A DNA stretch of 64,000 nt from assembly GCF_000346465.2 (NCBI RefSeq), contig NC_034010.1:9044520-9108519 (forward strand), given 5' to 3'. Shown here piece by piece: positions 1-12,115 of the stretch (within the stretch, counting starts at the first letter, position 1; every line of letters begins with the position of its first letter). Below the pieces are notes generated by a model. It was not told the origin of the DNA, ran no database searches, and was given only the letters and a program-made list of their open reading frames with translations. This DNA comes from Prunus persica (taxonomy: Eukaryota > Streptophyta > Magnoliopsida > Rosales > Rosaceae). A program made the translations under genes and the position numbers.

Positions 1-1655
1 TCTACTGAGGCACGATGTCTGGCTAACCAATCCATCCCTAAGATGACATCCAAGTCAACCATGCCCAAGGGAATTAAATCTGCCTCGAAAAATACATTTC
101 CCACCAGCACTGTACTATCGCGATACACTGTACCTACCCTAAAAATCTCTCCTGTAGGTACTGAGATCGCCAATTCAGTCTGTAGAGCCGAAAGTCTAAC
201 GTTGGCATTATGGGCAAAACTAGGTGTGACAAATGAGTGCGTAGCCCCAGGGTCAATCAAAACTCTAGCAGGAATGCCAAAGACCGGTAAAATACCTGTA
301 ATGACCTCAGGCGATGCATGTGCTTCTTGCTGGGACATGTTATATACTCTGCCTGTGGCTCTGGAACGTCCACCACGTCCCCTCTGCTGACTACTGCCAT
401 GACTGGCAACACTGGTCTGGGCACCACCACTGGACGAAGCCTCCACAAATGGTGGTATCTCCTGTGATTAACCCTGTATAACTGTCCCTGGAGTTGGGGC
501 ATCTGTGGTCTCTCTAGTCTGCGGGAACAGCGGGCAATCCTTCTGAAAATGTCCAGGTTGTCCACAGTAATAACATCCAGTAGTACCCTGCTGGCAAGGC
601 CCAGAATGGTACCTACCACACCTGGCACATTGGGGGCGACTCCTCCTGCCAGATCCTGACAGCAACTGTCTTCCAGCACCTCTTGCTGTACCAACCCCTG
701 AGCGGTTTCCAGAGCTGCTACTTTGGTTAGAACCTCCGCTGGAGCTGAATCCAGGTCGGTAACCTCCATAGCTGCGACCACTGGACGATCCCGAGCTGTA
801 ACTGCCTCTCTTAGATGATCCTTGACTAGGACCACCTATTTCAAACTGCTGCCTACGGAGTTCACCCCGTGGTCTGGCCATCATCTGGCTGCTTTCAATC
901 AGCGAGGCAGACATCACCACATCACCAAAATTGGTCAACCGCTGACTAATCACAATATCTCGGATGGAGGCCTTTAACCCCATAGTGAACAGCTGACACT
1001 TCTTACTTTCATCCTCCACCAGTGGAAGACAATACTTAGACAGGTCATGAAACTTCTTCTCATACTCTAATACAGTCATCATCCCCTGTTCCAGCTGCAA
1101 AAACTCTTGCATCTTCAAATTCTGGTATGCTTGTGGGTAATACTGACTGTCAAATGCAGCTATGAAGACTTGCCATGTAATAGCTAAAGGATCCCTGTAT
1201 CGCCTCTTGACTGAATCCCACCAATGTCTGGCATGTTTGATCAAGAAGTATGTGGCCAAAGTAACCCTACTGTTCTGTGGAACAGCCATGACCTCCATGA
1301 TCCGCTCCATCTTTTCAATCCACTCCTTAGCTACTGCTGGGGTACCATCACCATCAAAGTCAGTGGCCCCTACTCTCTTCACTTGATTAGCATATCCCAG
1401 GGAGGGATCTCTGGGCTGCCCAGTCCTGGCTAAAGCCTGAGTCAGCAACTCCAAGGTCTGCTGAAAGTGGGGATCTCCCTGCATAGGAGGCATAGCAGGT
1501 ACGGCTCCTGACGAACCTCCAACAACAGATTGCTCTACCGGTTCAGGTACCGGTGCAGGAACATGAACTTCCTCTTGCCCGAGCTGGGGATCCTGTTCCC
1601 TCTGTCGGGACGACTGTCTAGTCCCTCTACGGACACCACCACGTTTAGGGCCCAT
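1..1655 (-). pseudogene. Tekay-type gag / start of protease, with nonsense codon
   Basis: Translation starts at the ATG giving [11 protein letters not shown], just inside the primer-binding site, as in the intact copy at 29897. It shows a retrotransposon gag domain ([11 protein letters not shown]), a Ser/Gly-rich linker and a CCHC zinc knuckle ([14 protein letters not shown]). The frame stops at 468-470 with TAA where the intact copy has CGA. Reading beyond the stop continues into the protease region, which runs off the window. In a working element, Gag packages the RNA into virus-like particles. A longer open frame upstream (to 1700) exists, but the conserved start is at 1655. Confidence 0.9.
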
Positions 1656-1733
1656 CTTTACTGTCACAAGAAACAGCTTTTCAAGAAAACGAGGATGCAC
1701 AAAGTGCGAAGTCTACAGGAAATTAAACCTAAT

Positions 1734-1745
1734 GCTCTGATACCA
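1734..1745 (-). other. Primer-binding site (initiator tRNA-Met)
   Basis: On the minus strand the sequence reads TGGTATCAGAGC, complementary to the 3' end of plant initiator tRNA-Met. It sits three bases from the LTR end, the normal place for priming minus-strand DNA synthesis. Confidence 0.9.
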
Positions 1746-3989
1746 AGTTGACAGGACCCGATCCAAATTCCGCTTTGGAATCCAAACCAGACCCTGTGCG
1801 TGTCCGACACCTAGCGAATGTCGGGCACAAATGACCTATTTGCCCTTCTATACAAAACACTATAAAAATAACAAGGTTGACTTCTACCGAAAAATCGGCA
1901 GAGTTTCCCTTGTAACTGGCTCAATACCAAAACATTTACACCTGTCAAAACAAGTATATATATACAACCAACTGCCAGCATACATATATATACACATGCC
2001 AAGAGTTCAAAGCTCCGTCTAGGGCAAAACATCAGAGCGACTACGAAGAATTTACAAACGAGTAAATCTTTATACAAAATACAAATCCTACAGCAAAAGA
2101 AAGGCGCGGAAGATGGGAAGTGGCCCGGTGGTAGATTTCTGTGCACGTCTACTGCTTGGGGGCGCAAAACAACAAAAAGGGTGAGTGGACCCAAAAACAA
2201 AGTTTAGAAAATACCATATGAATATACTAACTCCACTGTAAAAACAGGTATACAAACTAGCTTATTTTCTTTATTTCTGAAATCAATGTAGGTATATAAC
2301 TATACATTTGAAACCAGTTTAAAACTATCACCGAGGTGTACCCTATTTCCGTCAATTCCTGGTATCCGTCAATTCCTTGCATCACCATGGGTGACACATA
2401 CTCGCAGGTCTCAGTGACACGAGGTCAGTCCGAGCCGCAACTCGCAGGATTCAGGGAACCGTAGTCCACCTTTATCCGCATTACTCGCTCCACACGAGTT
2501 CGAGTACCAAGGAACTCGTGGGGCAACTGTCAAGCATGCTGACTAAACCGAAGGCAACAAATGTAATCCGAAGGCAGCATTTAAGAACTGGGTACAAGGT
2601 GGTTTAAGAAAATATAAAATTTCTGAAGCAAAACTGTTGAATAATTAACTTTCTGTAACTTTTTAAAGTTCTGCTGCCATTTATCTGATAATTAACGAGA
2701 ATATCTGTTCCTATAAGCTTTAAAGGACATTTCACTCGGCAGCATGCAACATAAAATATTTTACAGAATAAAACAGCTGATAACTGAAACTGAACTGCTT
2801 AAATTCATTTATTAAAACAAAGAGTCCACTCACTGATAGTCTGAGCTCGCTGGACCTCTTGAAGGTCCCTCCTGCGGGTCAACGGGTGCCCGGTTGCCTG
2901 ATTCAATGACCATAATATTCTATTAATACAATATAGTATTAAATTAAAAACCCTACCCCCGTCTCCTAAAAGTACGTGCGTCAATTTAAAATGATTCCTA
3001 TGCCCATAACAGCTTTCCTTCCACGTGGGATAGTTTAGTGGTATCTTGAGACTCAAAAAGCGCTAAAGTCCAAAACGTCAATCCGGAACCCCACGGGTAC
3101 AATATGATCCGGATGCCGCTAGAAGGTCCAATATATTTAGGGCACATGTCCAGAGGGTATTGGTGTCAATCGGACGGTCGGATTAATCACGATCGTGTAA
3201 TCGCATAATTTCTAAACCCTAGCCCTAGGGTTCGCGTTTTCAGAGTATCCGGGACTCCGATTCACGATCCGTCGAATCCTACACGTTTCTAAAATGATGT
3301 AGAATAACATATCTACAATTGATTACGATCCAACGGCTCAACAGTAGTGAACCCGATAATCGCACAATATGGAAAATCCGTTCGAGGCTCAAACGGTATC
3401 CAAATTGAGATCTGCGAATTCCTATGCGCTCGTGACAACCTAAGGATTGCATCAGAACACTGTGTCACTGCACTACACTCGCCCACGCGCCGCCGCACGC
3501 GCCGGCAGCGATGGGTGTCCAAAGCGATTACGCATCATCGAAAAATCGAAAAATCTCAAAACCAAGGCTCCAAACTCCTATCCTAGGTATAACACCATAT
3601 TTGGAACCACTTTTGTTCTTGGACCTACCCCAAAAACGGACCGGAAGTGGCCGAACACGAAGGCCGAAAGTCGGCCGAATTTCAATTTGGAAACTGAGCT
3701 AACTATGGTGAAAATCAACGCAAGCCTTCCCAACTATCAGCTAGAGCACGGAAAATAGGTAAAAATCCATACCTTACTCGACAAATTTGGAGGAGAATTG
3801 AAGGAGAACGAACGGGTTGAATTTCTATCAACACCGATCGGTTTTCTTCAATTTCCGGCCCGCGCCGGCGGTTCCACCGGCGGAGATTGGTCGGGAAGGG
3901 AAGAGGAGGTGGCGGCGGTTCAAACGAGACCGGTCTCGTCGCCGGCGGTGCTCTGTGGCGGCGACGGTGGTCGATCAAAATTTACTGTC

Positions 3990-4012
3990 GGGGGGGGGGG
4001 GGGGTTTGCGAC

Positions 4013-4067
<55 letters not shown>
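3990..4067. repeat. G15 run plus (GA)n microsatellite inside the LTR
   Basis: A run of 15 G lies at 3990-4004 and (GA)n at about 4014-4067. The tract occupies the same LTR position in every related LTR here (15.5, 17.5, 24.8, 32.2 and 54.8 kb) but at very different lengths. Confidence 0.95.
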
Positions 4068-4070
<3 letters not shown>

Positions 4071-4086
4071 GAGGGAAAAACTGAGG

Positions 4087-4093
4087 TTATATA
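4087..4093 (-). promoter_or_regulatory. LTR TATA box
   Basis: TATATAA on the minus strand, about 260 bp from the LTR 5' end, followed immediately by the CT-rich tract. This is the only good TATA box near that edge and marks the probable U3/R boundary. The same place in the other LTRs has TTTATAAAA or similar. Confidence 0.55.
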
Positions 4094-4685
4094 AAAAATC
4101 TGATTTTTCCTAATTACCGTTTTGCCCTTTGTGATAGTTTACTCGTATTTTCTTCGTTAAAACTCCGATTCGAGCTCACTTCGTGTCTATGAACTCGTGT
4201 CGTCGTGCTCAACGCAATGGTGTATGTGGAATTGTCAAATTCCATTTCGGTCAAAGAGTCAACTTTGAGTTCATAATTTAGTCAAAGGGCAAAATTGTCT
4301 TTCCGCATAATAAATTACTCATTAAATATGAATTTTAGGTTTGGGTCATTACAGATAATGACAGAGAAAATCAAAGAAGAGGATCCGAAATCCAAAAAAA
4401 ATAAGACTCGTGTTCTGATTTTGTTTTTAATTTTAAAATTTTTTAACATGAAAAAGTACAAATTTATCATATTATTATCATTTAATTGATACTTTCAATT
4501 CTCATATTTGCATTAACCAGTGACATTTTCTCACTTTAAAATCCTTAATCAACTAGAAATCATATCAATTAGGAGTGGGTTGTTGATGTGGTTCACATTC
4601 CTTACTTATCCTACCCATTTTCTGCTTTCTCATGGAATGAAGCCATGTGTTCGAATATCATGTAGTCCTATTCTCAATAAGTTTA

Positions 4686-5624
4686 GAGTGCTACAATTTC
4701 CACCCCCTTATCCTATTTCTCCACCCACCTTATCTTCCCACCCACCATATAAATTTGAAAAAACACAATCCTATCTTTCCACCCACCATTATTCCTAAAA
4801 TACCCTTTAATTCATTTTGAAGAAACACAAACACACATCACCTATCAATGAACTTTCGCCAATGTCCCACAAAGTCAATCCATTCGCATAAGTTTCAAAA
4901 CAAATGCCCAGAACTTCAAAACAAAGCTCAAATACAACTTTCAACTCCTTGAATCTCAAATACAATTTCACCAAATGAAATATATGCACTTCTGCTAAAT
5001 ACCCACAAAGTCAAACCATTCCAAGGCTTTAAGGGATACCCAAAAACTCCAAAACCAATCTTAAAACAACTCTAGTTTTGTTCCAATTAGCTTTAGAAAC
5101 CACCACCCGTGCCAAGCTCAGATTCCCTGTAATACCAAAACCACAAATCTTAAATCTCTCTGTAACTTTAACCCCAAAACAAAAACAAAACAAAAAAAAA
5201 CAATTCAAGCAAACAAGCCAAAAATTTTACTGAAATTGAACCACAAGCGTCCCACGGAAAAACACCTCCCAATTTTAGAAACTCCAAAATCAGCCTACAA
5301 ATTTTAGTTTTTTTTTCTTTTGGATAAAGAAGAAAATCCACCTAGAAAATTCTTCGAATGGTTCACAAGACAAAGAGTAAACGCAAAGAAACATAGAAAA
5401 GTAAGATGAGAGGAATTACGCTTTGACTTGAGGAAGTGATATGGCATAGAAGAGTCAACCTGGATCTTTTTTCTTCTTGAACTTCTATCCGCAGAGAAAC
5501 AAGACAAGCAAAAGGTGTAAATTTGTTCTTACAAGTCATTTCACAAATGGGTAAATTTGTCTTTAAAAGTTTGAAGATAAAGTGAGTGGGGAAATAGAAC
5601 AGGTGGGTGGAAATAGCAACACTC
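4686..5624. mobile_element. Non-autonomous TIR element (possibly hAT), 939 bp
   Basis: The ends are imperfect inverted repeats over roughly 50-60 bp: GAGTGCTACAATTTCCACCC on the left and GAGTGTTGCTATTTCCACCC when the right end is reverse-complemented. The flanks are TAAGTTTA and TAAATTTA, an 8-bp target duplication with one mismatch, which suggests hAT. A 2-bp TA duplication is an alternative reading. I see no coding capacity; the interior is A-rich. Confidence 0.6.
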
Positions 5625-5914
5625 TAAATTTATTTAATTTCAATATAAAAAATATGTTTATTTGATTACCATGCACTCCCACCAAAATCTTGCCCAATAA
5701 TATGATTGCATAAAATTAGGCTGCATGAAAGAAGATATATGACAGTAGATAGCAAAAAGAAAGAGAGGATAAATATATAAAAAAACCGAACTGTTCCTTT
5801 CCTTTTTTGTTAAAGACTTTCATTTTCCTAATAGGAGAAAATTTCTTATACGGACAAGGTAAAAGAAAAAATTTCTCTCCTTTTCCTACACGGACAAGGT
5901 TGCTAGCGGTAGGC

Positions 5915-5920
5915 TATAAA
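5915..5920 (+). promoter_or_regulatory. TATA box upstream of SKP1-like pseudogene
   Basis: GGCTATAAAATC lies about 125 bp before the ATG of the SKP1-like relic. Keeping a TATA box argues that the relic came from a DNA-level duplicate rather than a promoterless retrocopy. Confidence 0.4.
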
Positions 5921-6044
5921 ATCACACCAAGTCTCTCAATCTTTGCAACTCAAACCACTCAACCCTCCACCTTTCAAAGCCAAATAAAAAAAATTCTCCC
6001 GGGTTCTCAAAGAGCAATTACTTAATATTAAAAAGAGCAAAACA

Positions 6045-6383
6045 ATGGCCTTTGACGGGAAGAAAAAGATAACCCTAAAGAGCTCCGATGACGAGATCTT
6101 CGAGGTTAAGGAGGCTGTGGCCAATGGTGAGAATGGAGAGGAGATTCTAAAGAACTGGGACGCTAAGTTCATGAATGTGGATTAGAGTATTCTGTTTGAC
6201 CTAATCTTGGCTGCAAACTATCTCAATATTAAGAGCTTGCTGGATTTGACCTGCGAGGTTGTGGCAGACATGATTAAGGGAAAGACACCGGAAGAGATCC
6301 ACAAGACCTTCAACATCATGAATGACTTCACTTCTGAGGAAGAAGAAGAGATCTGTAAGGAGAACCAGTGGGCATTTGAGTGA
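6045..6383 (+). pseudogene. SKP1-like (ASK) pseudogene with internal deletion and nonsense codon
   Basis: The translation starts MAFDGKKKITLKSSDDEIFE, the N-terminal beta strands of a SKP1 BTB/POZ fold, and ends with the Skp1 dimerisation domain ([20 protein letters not shown], then [12 protein letters not shown] and NQWAFE at the stop). SKP1 links F-box proteins to CUL1 in SCF ubiquitin ligases. Here about 40 residues between the first strands and the middle helix are missing, and a TAG interrupts the frame at 6183-6185, where family members have Gln after VD (CAG to TAG). The remaining 112 codons against about 155 in normal ASK proteins make this a pseudogene. There is no intron. Confidence 0.88.
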
Positions 6384-7002
6384 TATATTGGAATTAATGT
6401 TGGATTTCATAGTTAGAGAGTCCTTATGTATATTGCTTCTACTTATAATTCAATTGGTCTTTTGTTCTTGCTTAGGTAAGTGCTTAGGTCTAACCAAAGG
6501 ATTTTGCAAATCTCTCTTTTGTCAAATATGAAAAGGGTTTATTAGTTCAAAAGAATACAAAACTTTACTGATACAAGAGTTTATGTCTTCCTTTTTGTTT
6601 GTTACTTAGAAGCTTATTTGTTATGGATAAATTTTCAACAATTTACATCTCTTGAAAATTAATCATATAATTATTACACTTTACAAACTAGACTCACGGA
6701 ATAATTCTCCTTCATATAAAATTTAATAAATCTTAAAGAGCAATATTCGTTTTAGTAATTGAATTTGAAAAATGGATGTTGTAGTCACTTAACTTCGCAT
6801 TTGTTAGCATCATTGATCCTACCATCATAATTTGTTACATTTTTTGTCAATTATTAGAGCAAAATGGTCAATTTATTAGGTCATTTTTATTTCTGACGAA
6901 CGGTCCATACATATACTGATCCTCGATTTACATTAGTCCTCAAAAACTCAAGTATTCACTCTGATAGTTTACTAAATTCCTCTCGTACCAACGGTTCTAC
7001 CA

Positions 7003-7044
<42 letters not shown>

Positions 7045-8836
7045 TCTTGGATGAAATTCGATGCCTGTGAACATATATATAGTGAAATTTGATGCCAAGC
7101 TACCCAAACACCCCTCCATGAAACCCCGACCCCAAAAGAGATATAAATGTGGTGGAAATCAAACATAAAAAGGAAAATTAAATGAGAGTTGACTACTAAA
7201 TTAGATTCATTTGAACACAAACTTAAAAAGTAGAGAAAATATGATGAAGAATTAAAATAAAGGATCCAAAAACGTTGACTGTTTGTACATTAAGGAGCAA
7301 AAATGATCAAAAAGTAATTGAGAGGATGCAAATCCTTAGTAAATTAATGATTAAAATGCAAATCGGGCACAAATTTAGAGACTATTCTCAAAACCCTTAG
7401 TAATTAAGTATTAGATTTCTAATTTAAAATGTGTGCTGCTATGTTTATTCTATATTTTGTTTGGTGGTAAAAGAATTAGTAAAACATATCACATAATTAA
7501 TCAAAATTCAGTTACTGAAATTGTACAAATCTTACATTTGATTACTTAGATTGTTGTTTGTCAAACAAACTGTAACAGTTTTAGTATCTTTTGGTGTGTT
7601 AATTAAAGAATTTTCTTATATAAAATTTTCTTACAAGCGATATTCTACTCTAGGGGAAGGGAGATTCGAATTTGAGTGCAAGAGGACAAACACACTACCC
7701 TCACCAACTACTCTAACCCACACATGTACTAATTAGAAAAACTTCTTTATTCTTGATAAATTCTCAACAAGTTACATCTTTTGGAAACTAATCGTATAAT
7801 AATTAACTCCCTGTCTATAATAGACTCACACAAATAAATTAGATAGAAATGCACCGGGGAGTCGTGAGTCAAAACAATGCAATGAGAAAGTGGGAATGAG
7901 AGAATGAGGAAGTATGCAAATGAATTTATGTCTCTTTTTTCTTTTCTTTCTTATTGGGGCTGGTCAATGACTTTATTTATCCATGTTGAACCGAGTATAA
8001 GCATTAGCCAAATGAATGCATGTCTTTCTGGTGCTACGAATTACACCATGTATCCTGTGAAAGTTTGATCAGAATCCGATTTCTGACATTCTGAAATTTC
8101 ATGGTGCTCACCAGTTTAGTTGATTCACAGGCGTCATTATTGAAGCTAGAGTGCTGCTCTACCATGCTCGAATGCATATTATGAATTTTCTCACGAAAAC
8201 GCAGGAATCTTCAAAATACAAGAATGCTTACCTATTGAAGCTTGCCTTGAGGCAGTGGCTTGGACATAAAATTACTCAACTGCGAGGATGGTTTGAAAAC
8301 AAAATTGCTCAACTGCGAGATTGCCATTGAATCGACGAAAGAAATTTTGTGAACTGACCAACTCTTTCAACGAACTATTTAATTACTTGTAACAAACTTA
8401 CAGACTAGTTCCTCACTAATGTAACAAGGGTTAACAACAAACTTCAGTTAAGCCTGCATTACTGGCTTTTCCGGGTTCAGCCAACCTTGCAAGTGTTTGT
8501 GACAGCAGATGATTTTGAACTATCACTATTTATTATTCATCTAACATAGCTTACATGTTGGAAACAAAAATCTAAAACCACCAGAATACCAGATGAAGTG
8601 TTTGCATAAATCAACTAAATTGCTCACATATGTGAACCTAAGAAGGCACGCACTTCTGCCATCTATAATTCGAATTCAGATCATATTGGACAATGGTATT
8701 CTCATTGAAATCATCAAGATTCAAACAAAAAAAATACACCATATGACGATACATTTGATCTTACATTAACTAAATGAAATGACCTGAGAAGCAAAAAGTG
8801 TCAGAACTAAACCTGCAAGAAAGCTTGAGGTAAAGG
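6384..8836. other. Intergenic, no gene seen
   Basis: AT-rich sequence without a convincing ORF. It contains (GA)n at 7007-7039 and a diverged direct repeat (6618-6690 and 7755-7830, both beginning GATAAATT and containing TACATCT). The last few hundred bases are probably the 3' untranslated region of the PSRP5 gene. Confidence 0.6.
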
Positions 8837-9956
8837 TCAGACATTCTTTAACTTCTTCATCTTTGAAGGAGGCCATCGGCCTTTCTTCCTCAGCTTCCGC
8901 TTACGAACAAGTCTTTTCCTCCGAAGTCTTATTTTCTTCGCCAGTTGCATCTTCGCCTTCTGCTCTAGCCTTTCTTGCAGCTTTGACTCCAAGGGAAGCT
9001 TGTCAACAGGTACTACCTCTTTCTTGGTATCTGAAACTGGTTCACTACTCTGTGTTGGACTAGTGCCATCAATGTCAGAGGAAGCCTTACCAACTACTGA
9101 TGGAAACCTTTTGACAGCGGGCATACGAAGGCAAACTCCACTGAAAGATTTTGGATGTGCATCAGTGGGTTTCAAGCGCAACCTGGAAACTGAAGACCAA
9201 AGGAAAAAAAAAAAAACAATTATCATATGAATATGAGCTGAATGAGATGCAACATTGGCAAATTACGAAACAGGAGCAACAAGGGAGTGAACACATTTAT
9301 ATAATAGAGTAGTTTACAAATAAGAAGAAAGAAAATACGATTAGCAAAACCCAAATGCAGAGGAAAGTTGAAGTGTTGAGGACGGAAGCGGCAGGAAATA
9401 AGATTAGAAAAGCATAGGAAGAAGAATGGGCGCATGCCAAGTGTTTGAGGGAAAACCTGAACGAGTGTTGAGTAAGTAGTAGATAAGGCACACCAAGAAA
9501 CATAGAAACCAACCAAAAACAGCCAATTAAGGTTTTTCATTTGGCGAAGTTAAATGCAAATTTTGAAGTAAAACTAATAATACACAACTGAAAAATGCAA
9601 AGCCACAGATACTAAAGAAGAGCATCAAGTCCCAAGCCTCATATGCAATGAAGGTTCGTTCTTCTACCCAAAATACACAAAACCCAACAAAGTTCTTATG
9701 TTCAATTGCATTCTTACTGTTTTCAAATTACACTTGGCATATATAAGCCTTCCAACAATTGAACCAACAATGTCTTAAAAGTAAATGGAGAAAACAATTT
9801 GGGGGTAAGGGCGAGAGAGAGAGAGAGGGAGAGAGAGAGGCAGAGCTTACAGATTGCAGTTGCAGCTGTTGAAGATGATGATGTTGGAAATGGAGAAGAA
9901 GAACGAGAGGAAGCGGTGGTGAGAGGCAGAGGATTGGAGTAGAGAAGAAGACCCAT
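8837..9956 (-). CDS. PSRP5: Chloroplast 50S ribosomal protein 5 (PSRP5), two exons
   Basis: The coding sequence is spliced: exon 1 is 9956-9851 and exon 2 is 9189-8837, joined across a 661-bp intron with GTAAGC donor and TTCAG acceptor. This is the only acceptor nearby that keeps the frame; using the later CCAG produces an immediate stop. The product is 152 residues, close to the known 140-150. Exon 1 encodes a Ser/Thr-rich chloroplast transit peptide (MGLLLYSNPLPLTTASSRSS). The C-terminus is the diagnostic basic helix of this plastid-specific large-subunit protein (KKIRLRRKRLVRKRKL, then GRWPPSKMKK). It is known to bind 23S rRNA in the plastid large subunit. The 5' leader is GA-rich. The gene looks intact. 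Confidence 0.9.
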
Positions 9957-10019
9957 TTTCGTGCTCTCTCTCTCTCTCTCTTCGTCGTCTCTCAAGACTC
10001 ACAGTTTTGGTTGGTTAAA

Positions 10020-11462
10020 TGTTCGGGTTTTGGCCTTTTGGATAAGCCGATGAAGTTTTATAATACTGGCCGTTGGTTTTAAACTAACGGTTAAGATTAG
10101 ATTTCAAAATAAGGCCTATCTGACCCGTACTTCGGATTCTTTTTTTCAATTTTTCGTCAACATACTTCGGATTCTTCAGGTTCTCGAATTCATGACATGT
10201 CTTAAGCCATCTCTAATCTATGATGCCAAATTCAAAATATTCCAATTTTTAGTTTATTTCTCTCACAATCTAAGAAAATTAAGAGTTAAAATTTGGTAAA
10301 ATTTAAACTTGGGGTAAAATATCAGTCCAACTATTGTCTGGACTACAATTTTTTTCGCTAGAGCCCATGCAGGTTGACGCAGCTCATGAGCAAGCAGCTG
10401 TGAAAGGGGCTCGCGCTGATGCAGTTGTAGACTTTGTCACGCGCTCATGACAACGGCAACAATTCAAACATTTCGCCCCCTTTTTTTAAATATTCTAATA
10501 GCAACCCAAATCAACAATCTATATTAAATTCATGTTATTTTAACAGTAAAAAAAAAAAAATCCAACTATTGAAATTTAAATTCAATGGTCAAAATAATAT
10601 TTTAAATTAATTTAAATCAGATTCAACCCAAAATTCACTATAAACTCTATAAATACGCACCCATTTCTCAAATAATCTACCAAAAATTATATTATATTAC
10701 AAATTTAGTTATATACCCAATCTTAGACATAGTCTTATAAAGAAACCCTATACCCAATCTTAGCTGTCAATTTTTTCAATTTAGTGGCTATTTCATAGTT
10801 TATTTGTGTATGTAAAATACCTATATTGCCCTTATACTATGGATTTGAGAGAGAAAAATCAGATCTAGCAAAAAACCAAATCAAATTCATTTTCTCCTTT
10901 CTCGCTGGTGCTATCTCGATGTTGAAGCAAGAGGAGCTTCCATTGAAGCTCAATCTCAGGTCCAACTATATTCTTTATCTCTGATATACAATTTTCAATA
11001 TTTCACCTTCGATTTCTTGTTCTAAAATCGTGCTTCTATATATATATATATATATATATTTGGATTGTTCAGAACCTCGAACGAACCTCGATCAGATGCA
11101 CCTATCTCTACTCCTCATCTTCGAGCTCTACTCCTCTTTAGCCACGTAGTTGTCGTCGTTGTCGTCGTCATCGTCATCATTGTCGTTGGCATTGTCATTT
11201 AGTTTGGACTTGAGATTTTTGATCTTTTGCTTCAATTATGTGTTTCTCTTCATATTTCAGTTATGGATCTCATTTTTGTTTAATAATGTACTATGACAGA
11301 GTATTAACAATGTACTACTATGACATAGTATTAACAATCTGGGATCGACTTGTTTTTAATACTCTGCAAATTTTTTTGTAATAAATTGTTTGGGTTTTTA
11401 AAAAAAATATGAGCTCAGCTTTTTTTGAGTTGGTCTGATTTGTTCTTTCTTCATCCTTTCGT
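10020..11462. other. Intergenic, AT-rich, no gene seen
   Basis: Upstream region of PSRP5 and beyond. It holds a (TA)n run at about 11036-11059 and a stretch of GTC/GTT triplets near 11148-11200. I found no ORF with recognisable similarity on either strand. Confidence 0.6.
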
Positions 11463-11703
11463 TGGTAGACATGTATTAGAAATAGCAGCATGACAGGCAT
11501 TAATCAACATGACAGTAAACTAGCAGTGTTATTACTCTAGACTGGAATATTACAAGGGTAGACAAGCATTAGAAATAGCATGTCACAGGAAACTAGTAGT
11601 GTTATTACCTTAGACTGGAACATTACATGGGTAGACATGCATTAGAAATAGGATGTCATTGAAATCTAGCAGTGTTATTACCCTAGATTGGAACATTACA
11701 ATT
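11463..11703. repeat. Tandem repeat, about 3 copies of about 74 bp
   Basis: The phrase GTAGACATGYATTAGAAATA recurs at about 11465, 11558 and 11632, and GTGTTATTACYYTAGA at about 11525, 11597 and 11671. The copies are diverged and the first unit carries an insertion of about 19 bp. Confidence 0.8.
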
Positions 11704-12115
11704 AAGATGTGGAACATTAAAGCCATTAATCAACATGACGCAATAATGAAGCTACGGTTTTGTTTGTAATTTTGGGTTTTTTTTATAAAATTGGGTTGGG
11801 CTTGTTTTGGGTGCTTTTTAAGTTTTTAGTGTTGGGCTTCTTTTAAGTTCATCAATGGCAGTCATGTAATTTATAGGAACTTCAACACCAATTTCTTATG
11901 TAGTAAATGAGTTTTGAGTGTGTTTTTAAAGCGCATTCCATGTGAGTTTTTTTTAATTTTTTTAATTTATAATAATTTCAACCTTATTTTGGGTAGGGGT
12001 GCGCATCTCATCCGAATTATCTGTGAACCGACGATTTGGTTTGGTTGGGTTAAATAATTAATTTTAATTTTAATTATTACGATCCAATCCGTACCAAAAT
12101 GCTTGGTTTGGTTAA

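Larger units (their letters stand above)
1..4353 (-). mobile_element. Ty3/gypsy Tekay-type LTR retrotransposon, 5' part (truncated by window edge)
   Basis: The element runs on the minus strand: a 2.6-kb LTR, a tRNA-Met primer-binding site, then gag reading down to position 1, where the window cuts it. It belongs to the same family as the complete element at 22.5-32.6 kb; gag and LTR align almost base for base. Its target duplication cannot be tested because the 3' end lies outside the window. The right flank begins with gataa. A stop codon in gag shows this copy is no longer coding-competent. Confidence 0.93.
1749..4353 (-). repeat. 5' LTR of Tekay-type element
   Basis: Read on the minus strand, the LTR begins TGTAATGACCC and ends GGTCCTGTCA, giving the usual TG...CA ends. 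It is about 2.6 kb, long as expected for Tekay/Del. Within it, from the U3 side, are a TATA box, a long CT tract, a telo-box-like palindrome (AAACCCTAGCCCTAGGGTT) and a GA/TC-flanked hairpin region shared with all other LTRs in the window. The LTR is about 40 bp longer than that of the complete element, largely because of the GA tract and G run. Confidence 0.92.

Noticed and set aside
9190..9191. Alternative PSRP5 acceptor at TTTCCAG, 7 bp downstream of the chosen site
   Set aside because: With the GTAAGC donor it creates a stop within three codons; the TTCAG acceptor keeps the frame and family sequence.
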